From: Myxococcota bacterium
Lineage (GTDB): Bacteria > Myxococcota > UBA727 > JABDBI01
DNA length: 64,000 bases
Assembly (NCBI GenBank): GCA_040387835.1
Contig: JAZKCZ010000001.1
Coordinates: 387,444-451,443 of the forward strand
Direction: 5' to 3'
Shown: positions 15,850 through 24,216 of the stretch, one piece after another
Layout: each line of letters starts with the position of its first letter
Numbering within the stretch: the stretch's first letter is position 1
Program-made: the position numbers and the translations under genes
The notes under the pieces: model-generated
What the model saw: the letters and a program-made list of their open reading frames with translations, nothing else
The model's database searches: none
What the model was told of the DNA's origin: nothing

Positions 15850-16651
15850 GACGTGGCGATTGTGGGTGTCCTATCTCGGCACCCCATTTGCTGGCTTTCA
15901 AGCTCAGGCCGGCGTTAAAACCGTTGAGTCGGCTTTTCACGATGCCTTCGCCAAATTAGTTCCTGAGCCGCCCGATATCACGGGTGCAGGTCGCACCGAT
16001 GCGGGCGTTCATGCAAAAGGCCAAGTCCTATCTTGCCGCTTTGCCAGTCGCTTTGAGGCTAACACGCTTCCTAAAGCGCTGTCGCATTTTTTGAATCCCG
16101 AAATCATTGTCTATCGCGCAGATGAAATGCATGCTGATTTTGACGCTCAAAGGCAGTCTATCGGTAAAAGGTACGTTTATCGCCTGGCACTATCCGCGCG
16201 GGAGCAGCCTTTTAAGCACCTATACACTTGGCGCATCAAGAAGCCGCTCGATATTCAGGCCATGCGACTGGCTGCGCAGTGCTTGGTGGGTGAGCACGAT
16301 TATGAGAGCTTTCGTTCATCCCAATGCGGCGCCGCACATGCCAGGCGCTATATCTGGCAAATTTCTATCAATGATGATTGGGAAATCGATATTAGGGGCA
16401 ATGCTTTTTGTCATAATATGGTGCGCATTATCGTGGGCTCCCTTGTCGAAGTGGGTTTGGGTAAGCTAAAGGCTTTGGATATGCAAAGCATTCTAGATGC
16501 CAAAGACCGAACGCGCGCCGGGCGCACTGCCCCGCCTCACGGTTTAACTTTAGAAGAAGTTTATTATCCTGACGATTTAACTCAGGCGGGAATTCCCGAA
16601 GGTGCGAAATTTCCTAGATACCCGGTGAGCCTTGAGACTTGGCCATGTTAG
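15836..16651 (+). CDS. truA: tRNA pseudouridine(38-40) synthase
   Basis: TruA (271 aa) isomerises uridines 38-40 in the anticodon stem of many tRNAs. The catalytic Asp lies in GAGRTDAGVHAKGQV, and the family blocks SYLGTPFAGFQ, SIGKRYVYRL and AFCHNMVRIIVGSLVEVG are present. The start is placed at ATG 15836 (MEAVKTWRLWVSYLG) rather than an upstream frame start, because the family begins with this strand. Near the C-terminus, DRTRAGRTAPPHGLTLEEVYYP is typical. The stop overlaps the tatA/B start by 7 bases. Confidence 0.95.
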   Translation: MEAVKTWRLWVSYLGTPFAGFQAQAGVKTVESAFHDAFAKLVPEPPDITGAGRTDAGVHAKGQVLSCRFASRFEANTLPKALSHFLNPEIIVYRADEMHADFDAQRQSIGKRYVYRLALSAREQPFKHLYTWRIKKPLDIQAMRLAAQCLVGEHDYESFRSSQCGAAHARRYIWQISINDDWEIDIRGNAFCHNMVRIIVGSLVEVGLGKLKALDMQSILDAKDRTRAGRTAPPHGLTLEEVYYPDDLTQAGIPEGAKFPRYPVSLETWPC

Positions 16652-16860
16652 GGGTCGGGATATTTGAACTTTTGATGATTTTCACCGTTGCGTTGTTGGT
16701 GCTTGGACCAGACCAGCTGCCTAAGGCGGCCCGGGGCCTGGCCAAAATGTTATTTGAATTTCGCAAAGCCAGCGAAGATTTGCGTCTGACCGTCATGGGC
16801 GTGAGCGAAGAGAAACAAAATGGACCCGATAAGCTACCCCTTCATGACTCATCTATCTGA
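16645..16860 (+). CDS. Twin-arginine translocase TatA/TatB-type subunit
   Basis: A 71-aa protein with one N-terminal transmembrane helix (FELLMIFTVALLVLG), the GP hinge motif and an amphipathic helix (LPKAARGLAKMLFEFRKASE). It is the pore/adaptor component of the Tat pathway that exports folded proteins. FELLMI-LVLGPDQLP resembles TatB more than TatA (which usually has an FG hinge), but the length is closer to TatA. In genomes with a single such protein it may serve both roles. It overlaps tatC by 41 bases, so the two are certainly co-translated. Confidence 0.85.
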   Translation: MLGVGIFELLMIFTVALLVLGPDQLPKAARGLAKMLFEFRKASEDLRLTVMGVSEEKQNGPDKLPLHDSSI

Positions 16861-17563
16861 TTTGCGCCGCATGCTGGTGCGTGCCCTGTGGGGCGTACTG
16901 GTTGGCCTTATCGCTTGCTTTTGGGCCGCTGAGCATCTGCTCGCTTGGCTACTGGCGCCGATACAAAAGTCGATGGGCGAGAACGCTCGATTAATCGTTT
17001 TGAGCCCTCACGAATATTTTTTCACGGAAATGAAAGCGGCATTTATCGGGGGTGTTCTGCTTTCCAGCCCTTGGATATTTTATCAAATTTGGCTTTTTGT
17101 GGCGCCTGGGCTTTATAAGACCGAAAAGAAGATGGCGGCGGTTTTTGTTGGCGTGACCGCGTTTTGTTTTGTTGGCGGGGTGATGTTCGCGCAGTATTGC
17201 GTGTTTCCATCCATGTTTAGTTTCTTCTTGGGAACTTTGCCTGCTTATATTGAAGGGCAATACTCGATTGGGCTTTTGTTCGCGTTTTCCAGTAACTTGT
17301 TGCTGGTTTTCGGGCTGGTATTTGAAACACCGGTGTTGGTATTTATGCTGGCGTTCATGGACTTGGTGGCGCTGAGCACGCTCAAATCGGTCAGGCGTTA
17401 TGTGATTGTGGTGGCGTTTATTGTGGCAGCCATTTTGACGCCTACGCCTGATCCGATGACGCAGACCATGATGGCCGTGCCAATGATTCTACTTTATGAG
17501 CTGGGCTTATTTTTGGCGCGGCTCGCCAAAATGCGTCTTAATCAGGTCGCTGACCTCGTTTAG
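16820..17563 (+). CDS. tatC: Sec-independent (Tat) translocase protein TatC
   Basis: TatC (247 aa, six transmembrane helices) recognises the twin-arginine signal and nucleates the translocase in the inner membrane. The N-terminal MTHLSDLRRMLVRAL contains the conserved L-x-E/D-LR block, and SPHEYFFTEMKAAFIGGVLLS and SSPWIFYQIWLFVAPGLY are diagnostic. ATG 16820 is preceded by AAGAG; an internal ATG at 16844 is an alternative. Its 3' end overlaps the convergent response-regulator gene by 57 bases, so the two transcripts are antisense over that part. Confidence 0.95.
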   Translation: MDPISYPFMTHLSDLRRMLVRALWGVLVGLIACFWAAEHLLAWLLAPIQKSMGENARLIVLSPHEYFFTEMKAAFIGGVLLSSPWIFYQIWLFVAPGLYKTEKKMAAVFVGVTAFCFVGGVMFAQYCVFPSMFSFFLGTLPAYIEGQYSIGLLFAFSSNLLLVFGLVFETPVLVFMLAFMDLVALSTLKSVRRYVIVVAFIVAAILTPTPDPMTQTMMAVPMILLYELGLFLARLAKMRLNQVADLV

Positions 17564-17860
17564 GCGATAGGGCTTACGCACATGGTGATAGCTGGCATCA
17601 ACCGCTTCGTTATCCCCAAAGCCGCTGGTTAAGATGATGGGAATCTCAATTTTTTTCTCTTTAATTACCGCGATAGTGTCGTAACCGCCCAGCTTCGGCA
17701 TTTTGAGGTCCATGAGAATTAGATCTGGTAAGGTCTGGCTCAAAAATTCAACGCATTCGACGCCATTTTCGACTTCGCTTACTTCATACTGCAAGGCTGC
17801 CAGGTGCTCAGCTAAAGCACGCCGGATAAAGTGCTCATCCTCGCAGATTAAAATATGCAT
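17507..17860 (-). CDS. Receiver-only response regulator
   Basis: A 117-aa single-domain CheY-like protein. CEDE near residue 7 gives the acidic pocket, Asp51 in LILMDLKMPKLGG is the phosphorylation site, ILTSGFGD carries the conserved Thr, and VRKPYRL the conserved Lys. With no output domain it probably acts in a phosphorelay or by protein contact. It starts 62 bases from the divergent pstS. The intervening DNA is very AT-rich, with TATAAT-like boxes close to this ATG and no Shine-Dalgarno sequence. A link to phosphate sensing is suggested only by position, since no PhoR/PhoB genes are present in the window. Confidence 0.92.
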   Translation of the reverse strand: MHILICEDEHFIRRALAEHLAALQYEVSEVENGVECVEFLSQTLPDLILMDLKMPKLGGYDTIAVIKEKKIEIPIILTSGFGDNEAVDASYHHVRKPYRLNEVSDLIKTHFGEPRQK

Positions 17861-17922
17861 ATTATAAGTCTATTATATTTTATATAAAAATCCAATTATC
17901 TTGGCCTGAGGATAGAGGAAAC

Positions 17923-18777
17923 ATGCGGCAAATCATGGGCCTGGGAGCGATCTTGCTTCTAGCTGGGTGTTATTCTTCTGAAAAATCGATCCAAATAGAC
18001 GGATCTAGTACTGTTTTTCCAATTTCGGAGGCGGTCGCTGAAGAATTTCAGAAAATCGATAAAGCCAAAGTCACCATCGGGGTGTCTGGAACAGGCGGAG
18101 GCTTCAAGAAGTTTTGCGCAGGCAAATTAGCCATTGCCATGGCCTCTCGGCTGATTTCGGTCTCCGAGAAGGCACATTGCTTAGAGCAAGGCATTCGATA
18201 TCGGGAACTGAAGATTGCCATGGATGGCATTGTCATTGCCGTTCATCCTAAAAATAGCTGGATTTCGGCCATTAGCTTGGATGAGCTGAAGGCGTTATGG
18301 GAACCGGAGGCTGAGTACAAAGTAACTAAATGGCAGCAAATCAACCCCTCTTGGCCAGCAAAACCTGTGCATTTGTTTGCTCCGGGTGTGGATTCTGGGA
18401 CCTATGACCACTTTACCAAGGTGGTTGTTGGCAAGGAGCATGCGTCCAGGGGGGATATAACTTCAAGCGAGGATGACAACGTGTTGGTACAAGGCATTTC
18501 TACCGATCCGCTAGCCTTGGGATTTATGGGATTTGGATATTATTTGGAAAATAAGGACAAATTGAAGGCCCTATCCGTCAACGGGGTGATGCCAACCTAT
18601 GAGTCAATCCTTAATAAGACCTATGTGCCTTTATCAAGACCCCTGTTTCTGTACGTGGCTGAAAGGGAGTTTGCCAACCCTAAAGTGCTTCGACTGATCA
18701 AATTCTACTTAAATGACAGCGATGGTTTAATCAAAGAGGTAGGTTATGTTCCACTGCCACAAAAAACTATGCTGTGA
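17923..18777 (+). CDS. pstS: Phosphate ABC transporter substrate-binding lipoprotein
   Basis: PstS (284 aa) captures phosphate in the periplasm for the PstCAB transporter. It is a lipoprotein: the signal [16 protein letters not shown] ends in the lipobox LAGC. Phosphate-contacting blocks are [19 protein letters not shown] and [16 protein letters not shown], and [16 protein letters not shown] lies further on. SD GAGGAA precedes the ATG. The 3' end overlaps pstC by 32 bases. No recognisable Pho box (repeats of CTGTCAT) was found upstream, so regulation may differ from E. coli. Confidence 0.94.
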   Translation: MRQIMGLGAILLLAGCYSSEKSIQIDGSSTVFPISEAVAEEFQKIDKAKVTIGVSGTGGGFKKFCAGKLAIAMASRLISVSEKAHCLEQGIRYRELKIAMDGIVIAVHPKNSWISAISLDELKALWEPEAEYKVTKWQQINPSWPAKPVHLFAPGVDSGTYDHFTKVVVGKEHASRGDITSSEDDNVLVQGISTDPLALGFMGFGYYLENKDKLKALSVNGVMPTYESILNKTYVPLSRPLFLYVAEREFANPKVLRLIKFYLNDSDGLIKEVGYVPLPQKTML

Positions 18778-19624
18778 AAATTTCTTCTTGGCCTTCTTGA
18801 TGGCATCTGCGCTAATTAGCGTGGGCATTACGCTTGGCGTTTTGGTGGTCTTATTCACTGAGACGTTTATCTTTTTTGAGCAAGTATCTTGGCGAGATTT
18901 TTTGTTCGATACGAAGTGGACGCCGCTTTTTGCCAGCAAGCATTTTGGCATTTGGCCGCTGCTAGCAGGCACTTTTCTCACTTCGGCTATTGCGATGGCG
19001 GTGGCATTGCCTTTTGGTATTTTGGCGGCCGTTTATTTAAGTGAATTTGCCACCAGCAAGACCCGGCGTATTTTAAAGCCGCTTTTGGAAATTCTTTCTG
19101 GGGTGCCAACGGTCGTTTATGGGTACTTCGCGTTGGTATTTTTAACGCCTCTGCTGCAGCAGTTCGTGCCGGGATTGTCCGGATTTAACGCTTTAAGCCC
19201 TGGGCTTATCATGGGGATGATGATTATCCCTTTAGTATGCTCTTTAAGCGAAGATGCTCTCTATGCCGTGCCAATGCATCTGCGAGAAGCTGCCTACGCG
19301 TTAGGAGCGGGTAAAGTGACAACAATTTGCAGGGTGGTAATTCCGGCGGCTTATTCGGGGATTAAGGCTTCGGTTGTATTGGCGATTTCTAGAGCCATCG
19401 GGGAAACCATGATTGTAACACTGGCAGCAGGTCAACAGCCGCAGCTGACGTTGGATCCGCGTGTGCCCATAGAAACCATGACGGCTTATATTGTCCAGGT
19501 GAGTATGGGCGATACGCCCAGGGGTACGATTGAATATCAAAGTATTTTCGTTGTGGGGGCCACGCTTTTTGCCATTACCTTTATAATTAACTACCTGTTG
19601 GGCGCTAAGCGGAGAACATCGTGA
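18746..19624 (+). CDS. pstC: Phosphate ABC transporter permease PstC
   Basis: Inner-membrane permease (292 aa, six transmembrane helices) of the high-affinity phosphate transporter. The EAA-loop region reads [20 protein letters not shown] followed by [17 protein letters not shown], as in Pst[20 protein letters not shown] is also a family signature. The N-terminus is short, with two unusual cysteine pairs ([13 protein letters not shown]). The start lies 32 bases inside pstS and the stop overlaps pstA by 4 bases. Confidence 0.94.
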   Translation: MFHCHKKLCCENFFLAFLMASALISVGITLGVLVVLFTETFIFFEQVSWRDFLFDTKWTPLFASKHFGIWPLLAGTFLTSAIAMAVALPFGILAAVYLSEFATSKTRRILKPLLEILSGVPTVVYGYFALVFLTPLLQQFVPGLSGFNALSPGLIMGMMIIPLVCSLSEDALYAVPMHLREAAYALGAGKVTTICRVVIPAAYSGIKASVVLAISRAIGETMIVTLAAGQQPQLTLDPRVPIETMTAYIVQVSMGDTPRGTIEYQSIFVVGATLFAITFIINYLLGAKRRTS

Positions 19625-20448
19625 GAGCGCAAACGATATTTCGTTGGGTATGCCTGAGTGCCCTTTTGCTGCCGCTGGTGGTTTTGCTGCTTTTACTTGC
19701 TCAGTTGCTCTTTCAAGGGAGCGGCAGACTTGGTTTAGATTTTGTGACCAGCTTTCCCTCGCGCAAGGCTGAGCTGGCAGGCATCTATCCAGCGCTGGTA
19801 GGCAGCGTGATGCTGATGGCTATTGCAACTGCGGTGGCGATTCCGTTGGGCATCGGTGCAGCCATCTATTTGGAGGAGTACGCAAGCCATAATCTTTTTG
19901 CCCGCATGGTTGAGCTCAATGTGAGTAACTTGGCAGGCATTCCGTCGGTTATTTATGGACTTTTAGGACTCGAGTTATTCGTCCGGTTGATGGGCCTCAA
20001 ACAAAGCCTGCTCGCTGGCGCGCTCACGCTTGCTCTACTCATGCTGCCGATTATTATCACCGCGTGTCGGGAAGCTTTGAAAACGGTGCCAAGATCTTAT
20101 CAGGAGGCTTGTTACGCCTTAGGCAGCACAAAATTTGTAGCCATTATTAAAGTAATTATCCCGTTGGCGATGCCAGGCATATTAACCGGATCAATCTTAG
20201 CGATTTCCAGAGCCATCGGGGAAACGGCGCCTCTCATCGTTTTGGGTGCAGCCACTTATATTGCCTTCGTTCCGGATGGATTGGATTCGGAATTTACCGC
20301 CTTGCCCATTCAAATATTTAACTGGGTATCGAGGCCGCAAAAAGCCTTTTGGAATGATGCGGCCGCTGGGATCATTGTACTGTTGCTAACTTTATTGATT
20401 TTAAACCTTTTGGCCATTTTCCTCAGAAACCGGTTCGAGCGCCGATGA
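19621..20448 (+). CDS. pstA: Phosphate ABC transporter permease PstA
   Basis: Second permease (275 aa, six transmembrane helices) that pairs with PstC. Diagnostic blocks are [36 protein letters not shown] and the EAA loop [20 protein letters not shown] followed by [17 protein letters not shown]. Translation starts at GTG within the pstC stop (GTGA overlap) and ends in an ATGA overlap with pstB, so stoichiometric expression by coupling is likely. Confidence 0.94.
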   Translation: MRAQTIFRWVCLSALLLPLVVLLLLLAQLLFQGSGRLGLDFVTSFPSRKAELAGIYPALVGSVMLMAIATAVAIPLGIGAAIYLEEYASHNLFARMVELNVSNLAGIPSVIYGLLGLELFVRLMGLKQSLLAGALTLALLMLPIIITACREALKTVPRSYQEACYALGSTKFVAIIKVIIPLAMPGILTGSILAISRAIGETAPLIVLGAATYIAFVPDGLDSEFTALPIQIFNWVSRPQKAFWNDAAAGIIVLLLTLLILNLLAIFLRNRFERR

Positions 20449-21209
20449 TGCAAGTAAAACAATTTGAAGTTCAAAAGTTATCTGCTTGGTTCAACGATAC
20501 CAGGGTCTTGAACGAAATTTCGCTCGATATCTGTGCGCGGCAAGTAACGGCCGTGATTGGCCCATCAGGCTGCGGCAAATCAACCTTCGTTCGCTGCTTG
20601 AACCGCATGCATGAGCTATCCGAAGGTGCCAAACTCGAGGGCAGCATCTTTTTAGACGGCCAAGATATCCATGACGACCGCATCGATCCAGTGCTATTAA
20701 GACGCCGCGTCGGCATGGTCTTTCAAAAGCCAAACCCTTTCCCTCATTGGTCTATCTTAGACAACGCGCTGAGCGGGCTCAAACTGACCCAACGCTTAAA
20801 CCGCTCCAAAGCCATGGAAATCGCCGAATCTGCATTGACCAAAGCCGCTCTATGGGACGAAGTCAAAGACAGACTCTCCAAACCCGGTATCAGCCTTTCT
20901 GGTGGCCAACAACAGCGTCTGTGCATTGCCAGAGCCTTGGCGGTTGAGCCAGAGGTGATTCTAATGGACGAGCCCTGCTCTGCCTTAGATCCCATTGCCA
21001 CGGCCAGAATCGAAGACTTGATACATGAACTCAAGAAAAATTATACCATTGTGATTGTGACGCATAGCATGCAGCAAGCCGCCAGAGTCTCGGACCAAAC
21101 GGCATTTTTCTTGAGCGGTGTTTTGGTTGAATACGCAGACACTCGCCAACTGTTCACTTCGCCCAAAGACAATCGAACGGAAGATTACATTACAGGTAAA
21201 TTCGGATGA
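20445..21209 (+). CDS. pstB: Phosphate ABC transporter ATP-binding protein
   Basis: ATPase (254 aa) that drives phosphate import. Walker A is GPSGCGKST (residues 39-47), the ABC signature LSGGQQQRL (151-159), Walker B VILMDEP (171-177), and the switch His lies in [32 protein letters not shown] is the PstB-specific Q-loop sequence. It overlaps both neighbours by 4 bases. Confidence 0.96.
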   Translation: MMQVKQFEVQKLSAWFNDTRVLNEISLDICARQVTAVIGPSGCGKSTFVRCLNRMHELSEGAKLEGSIFLDGQDIHDDRIDPVLLRRRVGMVFQKPNPFPHWSILDNALSGLKLTQRLNRSKAMEIAESALTKAALWDEVKDRLSKPGISLSGGQQQRLCIARALAVEPEVILMDEPCSALDPIATARIEDLIHELKKNYTIVIVTHSMQQAARVSDQTAFFLSGVLVEYADTRQLFTSPKDNRTEDYITGKFG

Positions 21210-21883
21210 GCAAACTCCACACTGACCGCGGCTACGAAAACGAATTAATCGACCTCAAATCAAGGCTTGCCGCCATGGCCTACGATGTTCAAAAGATGAT
21301 CCAAAAATCGATACTCTCTTTGGAAACTAAGGACACGAAGCTGGCCGAAGAAGTCATCCTGAAAGACCATGAAATCAACCGTGAAGAAATCGAAATCGAC
21401 GAGCTATGCCTGTTCCTCCTAGCCAGACGTCAGCCCCTAGGTATGGATCTAAGATTCGTAACCATTCTGCTCAAAATGGTAACCGACCTAGAGCGCATCG
21501 GAGATTTAGCCGCGAGCATTGCTAATAAAACACTGAAGCTACAAAAGATGCCGAGCATTGACATGCCGCCCTTAATCTTCGATTTGGCCAAAGGCGTCCA
21601 AAAAATGCTGCAACTAGCCATCGAAGCTTTCTTGGATGGCGATGCTGTCAAAGCATCAAGCATTCTGAAAAAAGACGACGACATAGACGAGCTCTACCAT
21701 CAGGTGTTTAGAGCCCTATTAAAAGATATGGCCAAGAACGAAAATCTGATTGAGCCGCTAGTACAAGTGCAATCAATAGCCAAATGGTTAGAGCGCATTG
21801 GTGACCACTGCACAAACTTGGCCGAATTCGTAGTGTTCATGGTAAGCGGCGAAAACATCCGGCACCTAGCGAAACTAAAATAA
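21206..21883 (+). CDS. phoU: Phosphate-specific transport system accessory protein PhoU
   Basis: PhoU (225 aa) is a two-repeat three-helix-bundle protein that links PstB activity to the phosphate signalling kinase and limits phosphate uptake. Both metal-binding helix motifs are visible: [20 protein letters not shown] in the first half and [20 protein letters not shown] in the second. It is the last gene of pstSCAB-phoU, with a 4-base overlap with pstB, and is followed by a repeat-filled gap of 350 bases. Confidence 0.95.
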   Translation: MSKLHTDRGYENELIDLKSRLAAMAYDVQKMIQKSILSLETKDTKLAEEVILKDHEINREEIEIDELCLFLLARRQPLGMDLRFVTILLKMVTDLERIGDLAASIANKTLKLQKMPSIDMPPLIFDLAKGVQKMLQLAIEAFLDGDAVKASSILKKDDDIDELYHQVFRALLKDMAKNENLIEPLVQVQSIAKWLERIGDHCTNLAEFVVFMVSGENIRHLAKLK

Positions 21884-21893
21884 CCAAGACCGT

Positions 21894-21928
21894 CGTCATT
21901 GCGAGGAGCGCAGCGACGTGGCAATCCA
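21894..21928 (+). repeat. Dispersed palindromic repeat, copy A
   Basis: Starts CGTCATTGCGAG, has a central AGCG/CAGCG segment and ends GGCAATCCA. The same element, slightly shorter and inverted, is found at 35837-35865. This type (translated as RHCERSEAI or LLRFARND) is scattered through intergenic DNA of many bacteria and is probably a non-autonomous or REP-like element. Confidence 0.75.
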
Positions 21929-22044
21929 TCCCCCACCCGCCGCATCGCGTCCGCCCGGGCAAGAACGTCCGCCTCCGGCGTACAAAGCCCGGGCTGTCTG
22001 CGCTTGTGCGCCAAAATGGCGCGTGGAATCAACGGCCTCCCCTT

Positions 22045-22062
22045 TGTCATCCCGGGGTGACA
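22045..22062. repeat. Short palindrome TGTCA...TGACA
   Basis: TGTCATCCCGGGGTGACA is an 18-base near-perfect palindrome centred on CCCGGG within the repeat region. It could be part of a dispersed repeat or a protein-binding site; no gene starts nearby. Confidence 0.5.
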
Positions 22063-22099
22063 TGGTTTCTCGGCCCGAAGGGCAGATAATACCCAGCAG

Positions 22100-22136
22100 C
22101 CCAGGTCAGAGTGAGCGTAGTGAACGTCGGCCTGGG
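22100..22136. repeat. Inverted repeat CCCAGG...CCTGGG
   Basis: Six-base arms separated by 25 bases containing GAGTGAGCGTAGTGAACG, itself typical of dispersed hairpin repeats. Part of the composite repeat region after phoU. Confidence 0.5.
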
Positions 22137-22196
22137 TAGGCACGTCTCCCCACCAATTGAGCCCTGAAGGGGCGCCCCAGCTCCGCGTCCGACCCG

Positions 22197-22225
22197 TTGA
22201 CCGATCCTCTTATTTAATACATATT
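22197..22225 (+). promoter_or_regulatory. Putative promoter for the TraB-like lipoprotein gene
   Basis: TTGACC (22197-22202) and CATATT (22220-22225) are 17 bases apart. Transcription would begin about at the ATG at 22234, and no Shine-Dalgarno sequence is present before it, so the mRNA may be leaderless. Call by eye. Confidence 0.35.
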
Positions 22226-22233
22226 ATCGGCCA

Positions 22234-23154
22234 ATGTTAACACTTCGTATAGTATTTATAACTGCATTTGCGTTAATCTCTGGCTGCGGTGGGCAAGATC
22301 CCGGAACGCCTTTTGAAATCGGGCAACCATACGTTCGTGCTGTGTTTGAAGACAACAGCTCTGGAAGGCTAAAGATGTCCGCTAAAACTTTCGTGCCCCT
22401 AAGTGGCGAAGGACCCAAAGTCACCCTGATGGGAATGATCCATATTGGTGAGTCCGATTTCTATAAAAATGTTCAAGACAAGATCGATGGCGCCGATTTG
22501 GTCCTATTTGAAAGTATCGGAAATCCTTATGGTGATTCTTATAGCGCAACTGCGTTCTTTGCGCCCGCATGTAGAACGCTATTTGGGATGACCGATTATA
22601 CTACAACGGCTAGCGCTCTCAGGCTGTCAAACCAATATTTACAATACCCTCATGAGAGATCCATATGGGCTGATTTGAGTTTAGAGGGTTTCTTAGACCA
22701 GTTCTTACGAACAGAATTTGCTAATGGGCTGCGCCGTGAACTACCGAACGGCATTTGGGATTCTAAATGTTATCAACTTCTATGGTTAATTAATAAAGGA
22801 ATTAAGGCACAGCCAGACCACGAGTTTAAAGATATCGATTTTTTAGCCGATCCATCTATCGTTGCCTCGAAACTTCGAAATATAACTCTATCTGAACTCA
22901 CGCGAAGAGCCATCGCTGAGGGCGTAGCAACTCTAAGCGAACGTTCGGAGTATTTTCCCGGCTTTAGAGAAGTATTAATTGAACGCCGCAATGACGTGGT
23001 GCTACACAGATTAAGAGACCACTTAAATTTTGGTGGCGGTGAAATCCTGATCGTATACGGAGCCGCTCACATGCCCGACATTGAAGCGCGCTTTACGAAG
23101 CAATTTAACTACGTGCCCGATAGAGAACGTCTATTAACCGCATTTGAGTTTTAA
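22234..23154 (+). CDS. TraB/GumN-like (Tiki superfamily) lipoprotein
   Basis: A 306-aa lipoprotein (MLTLRIVFITAFALISGCGG, lipobox ISGC). It shows the two GxxH motifs of the TraB/GumN/Tiki/ChaN-like superfamily: GMIH at residues 67-70 in LMGMIHIGESDFY and GAAH at 276-279 in LIVYGAAHMPDIE. It also has the acidic LVLFESIG block between them and a conserved ERRNDVVLHRLRD arginine region. Eukaryotic Tiki proteins of this fold are metalloproteases; bacterial members are mostly uncharacterised. Periplasmic location is expected. It stands alone after the repeat region and converges on the coiled-coil gene at 23174. Confidence 0.82.
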   Translation: MLTLRIVFITAFALISGCGGQDPGTPFEIGQPYVRAVFEDNSSGRLKMSAKTFVPLSGEGPKVTLMGMIHIGESDFYKNVQDKIDGADLVLFESIGNPYGDSYSATAFFAPACRTLFGMTDYTTTASALRLSNQYLQYPHERSIWADLSLEGFLDQFLRTEFANGLRRELPNGIWDSKCYQLLWLINKGIKAQPDHEFKDIDFLADPSIVASKLRNITLSELTRRAIAEGVATLSERSEYFPGFREVLIERRNDVVLHRLRDHLNFGGGEILIVYGAAHMPDIEARFTKQFNYVPDRERLLTAFEF

Positions 23155-23173
23155 GAGCCCGTCTTAGACCAAT

Positions 23174-24127
23174 CTATCGTCTTCCAGAATTAGTCCCTGC
23201 CCCTTGTGAGCCGGACTGACCGACTACTGTACGATTTCGTCGTTCCTCAGCCTTCAAAGCAGCAATTTGCTGTTTACAGTTGGCTATCTGTTTCTGCAAA
23301 TTAGGATCATTTTGCCCTTGCGGCGTGCTAGCCATTGCCTCTAAGCGGTCTAGAATATTCGTTAATCGATCGAGCCTCACAGCAATGGGAGCTGGAGGTG
23401 AATTTTGGATAGCGCTCAATATCGCCTGGGCGTTTTGTGTAATCACAGGCAACATGCGGCGTATGGAATCTGCCGTTTTAGCCTCTTGAAGCGTCGTTTC
23501 AGCTTTTTTAACACGCTGTTCTGCATTCTGTGCAACTTGCTCCCACTCGGGGTCGCCCTGGTGCTGTGCCGCATCGCTTATCTGGCGGGCAGCATTGTTC
23601 TTTTGATACAAAACTTCCAACAGGGCTTTATCTGAATCTGAAAGACCTTTAGTTAACTCAGCCAGGTCCTTCTCATTCGGTTTCATAATAAGCGCGCCCA
23701 AGCTCTCTTCTTTAACTTCCGCCATACTTTCTTTACCGGTCAAAGCTTGCATGCTTTCTTTCGACTTCAGGTATCGGGCATTTAATGCTTCAGGAATCTG
23801 CTCGCCGTACTGCTTTTGAATTGCCGCGTGTGCCGCCTCTAGATTTTGTGCATGTTTGTCGATTTGAAAAGTTAAGCCAGCTTCATCAGGCGACCTTGCC
23901 TTAAGGGACAACAACTTATTTGTTCTACCTTCAAGTTTATCCAAAAGCGCGATCTGCGAGGCCAAAGTTTCAGGCACCTTCGTCACTTCAGTTCGGCTTG
24001 GGGGGTCCATTCCCAAGACATTTAACCCTTTTGGTGAATCATCCTTTGGTTCACCCATTTTCGGCGCATCATCTGGTGCGTTAACCTGGCGGTGAATGGA
24101 CGCATTAGGCAGTTCAAATTCTGGCAT
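23174..24127 (-). CDS. Predicted coiled-coil protein, unknown function
   Basis: A 317-aa hydrophilic protein without signal peptide or transmembrane segment. The first 60 residues are Pro/Asp-rich and probably disordered. The rest is helical with coiled-coil segments (LASQIALLDKLEGRTNKLLS; VAQNAEQRVKKAETTLQEAK; LQKQIANCKQQIAALKAEER), ending in a Gly/Ser/Arg tail. No domain recognised. The ATG has AGGAG upstream, and the AT-rich DNA before it (TTGAAA, 18 bases, TATTAT) looks like a promoter. The composition is somewhat like secreted effector or surface-associated scaffold proteins, but that is only an impression. Confidence 0.7.
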   Translation of the reverse strand: MPEFELPNASIHRQVNAPDDAPKMGEPKDDSPKGLNVLGMDPPSRTEVTKVPETLASQIALLDKLEGRTNKLLSLKARSPDEAGLTFQIDKHAQNLEAAHAAIQKQYGEQIPEALNARYLKSKESMQALTGKESMAEVKEESLGALIMKPNEKDLAELTKGLSDSDKALLEVLYQKNNAARQISDAAQHQGDPEWEQVAQNAEQRVKKAETTLQEAKTADSIRRMLPVITQNAQAILSAIQNSPPAPIAVRLDRLTNILDRLEAMASTPQGQNDPNLQKQIANCKQQIAALKAEERRNRTVVGQSGSQGAGTNSGRR

Positions 24128-24216
24128 GCATTGCTCCTATTTATATATAATATCATTCTCAAGTTCTGATTTTCAAGTTCATTTACTTTTCCCTAAAATC
24201 ATTTATAAATAGCCCC

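Larger units (their letters stand above)
21884..22233 (+). other. Gene-free region of palindromic repeats (350 bases)
   Basis: No credible gene lies here. It is built from short palindromic elements: a CATTGCGAG-type repeat (21894-21928), a TGTCA/TGACA palindrome (22045-22062), a CCCAGG...CCTGGG inverted repeat (22100-22136) and the perfect palindrome GGGGCGCCCC near 22168. It appears more GC-rich than the flanking genes. The open frames on both strands consist of repeat sequence (for example SERSERRPG) and are not genes. It may also carry the phoU transcription end and, at its right end, the promoter of the next gene. Confidence 0.75.

Noticed and set aside
17861-17922. Pho box upstream of pstS
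   Set aside because: No pair of CTGTCAT-like repeats with the right spacing was found.
21918-22139. Plus-strand ORF in the repeat region
   Set aside because: Pro/Ser/Arg-rich translation of repeats only.
21700-22143. Minus-strand ORF across phoU end and repeats
   Set aside because: It reads through palindromic repeats (typical repeat translation ending in RNDDG) and antisense phoU; no start signal or family.
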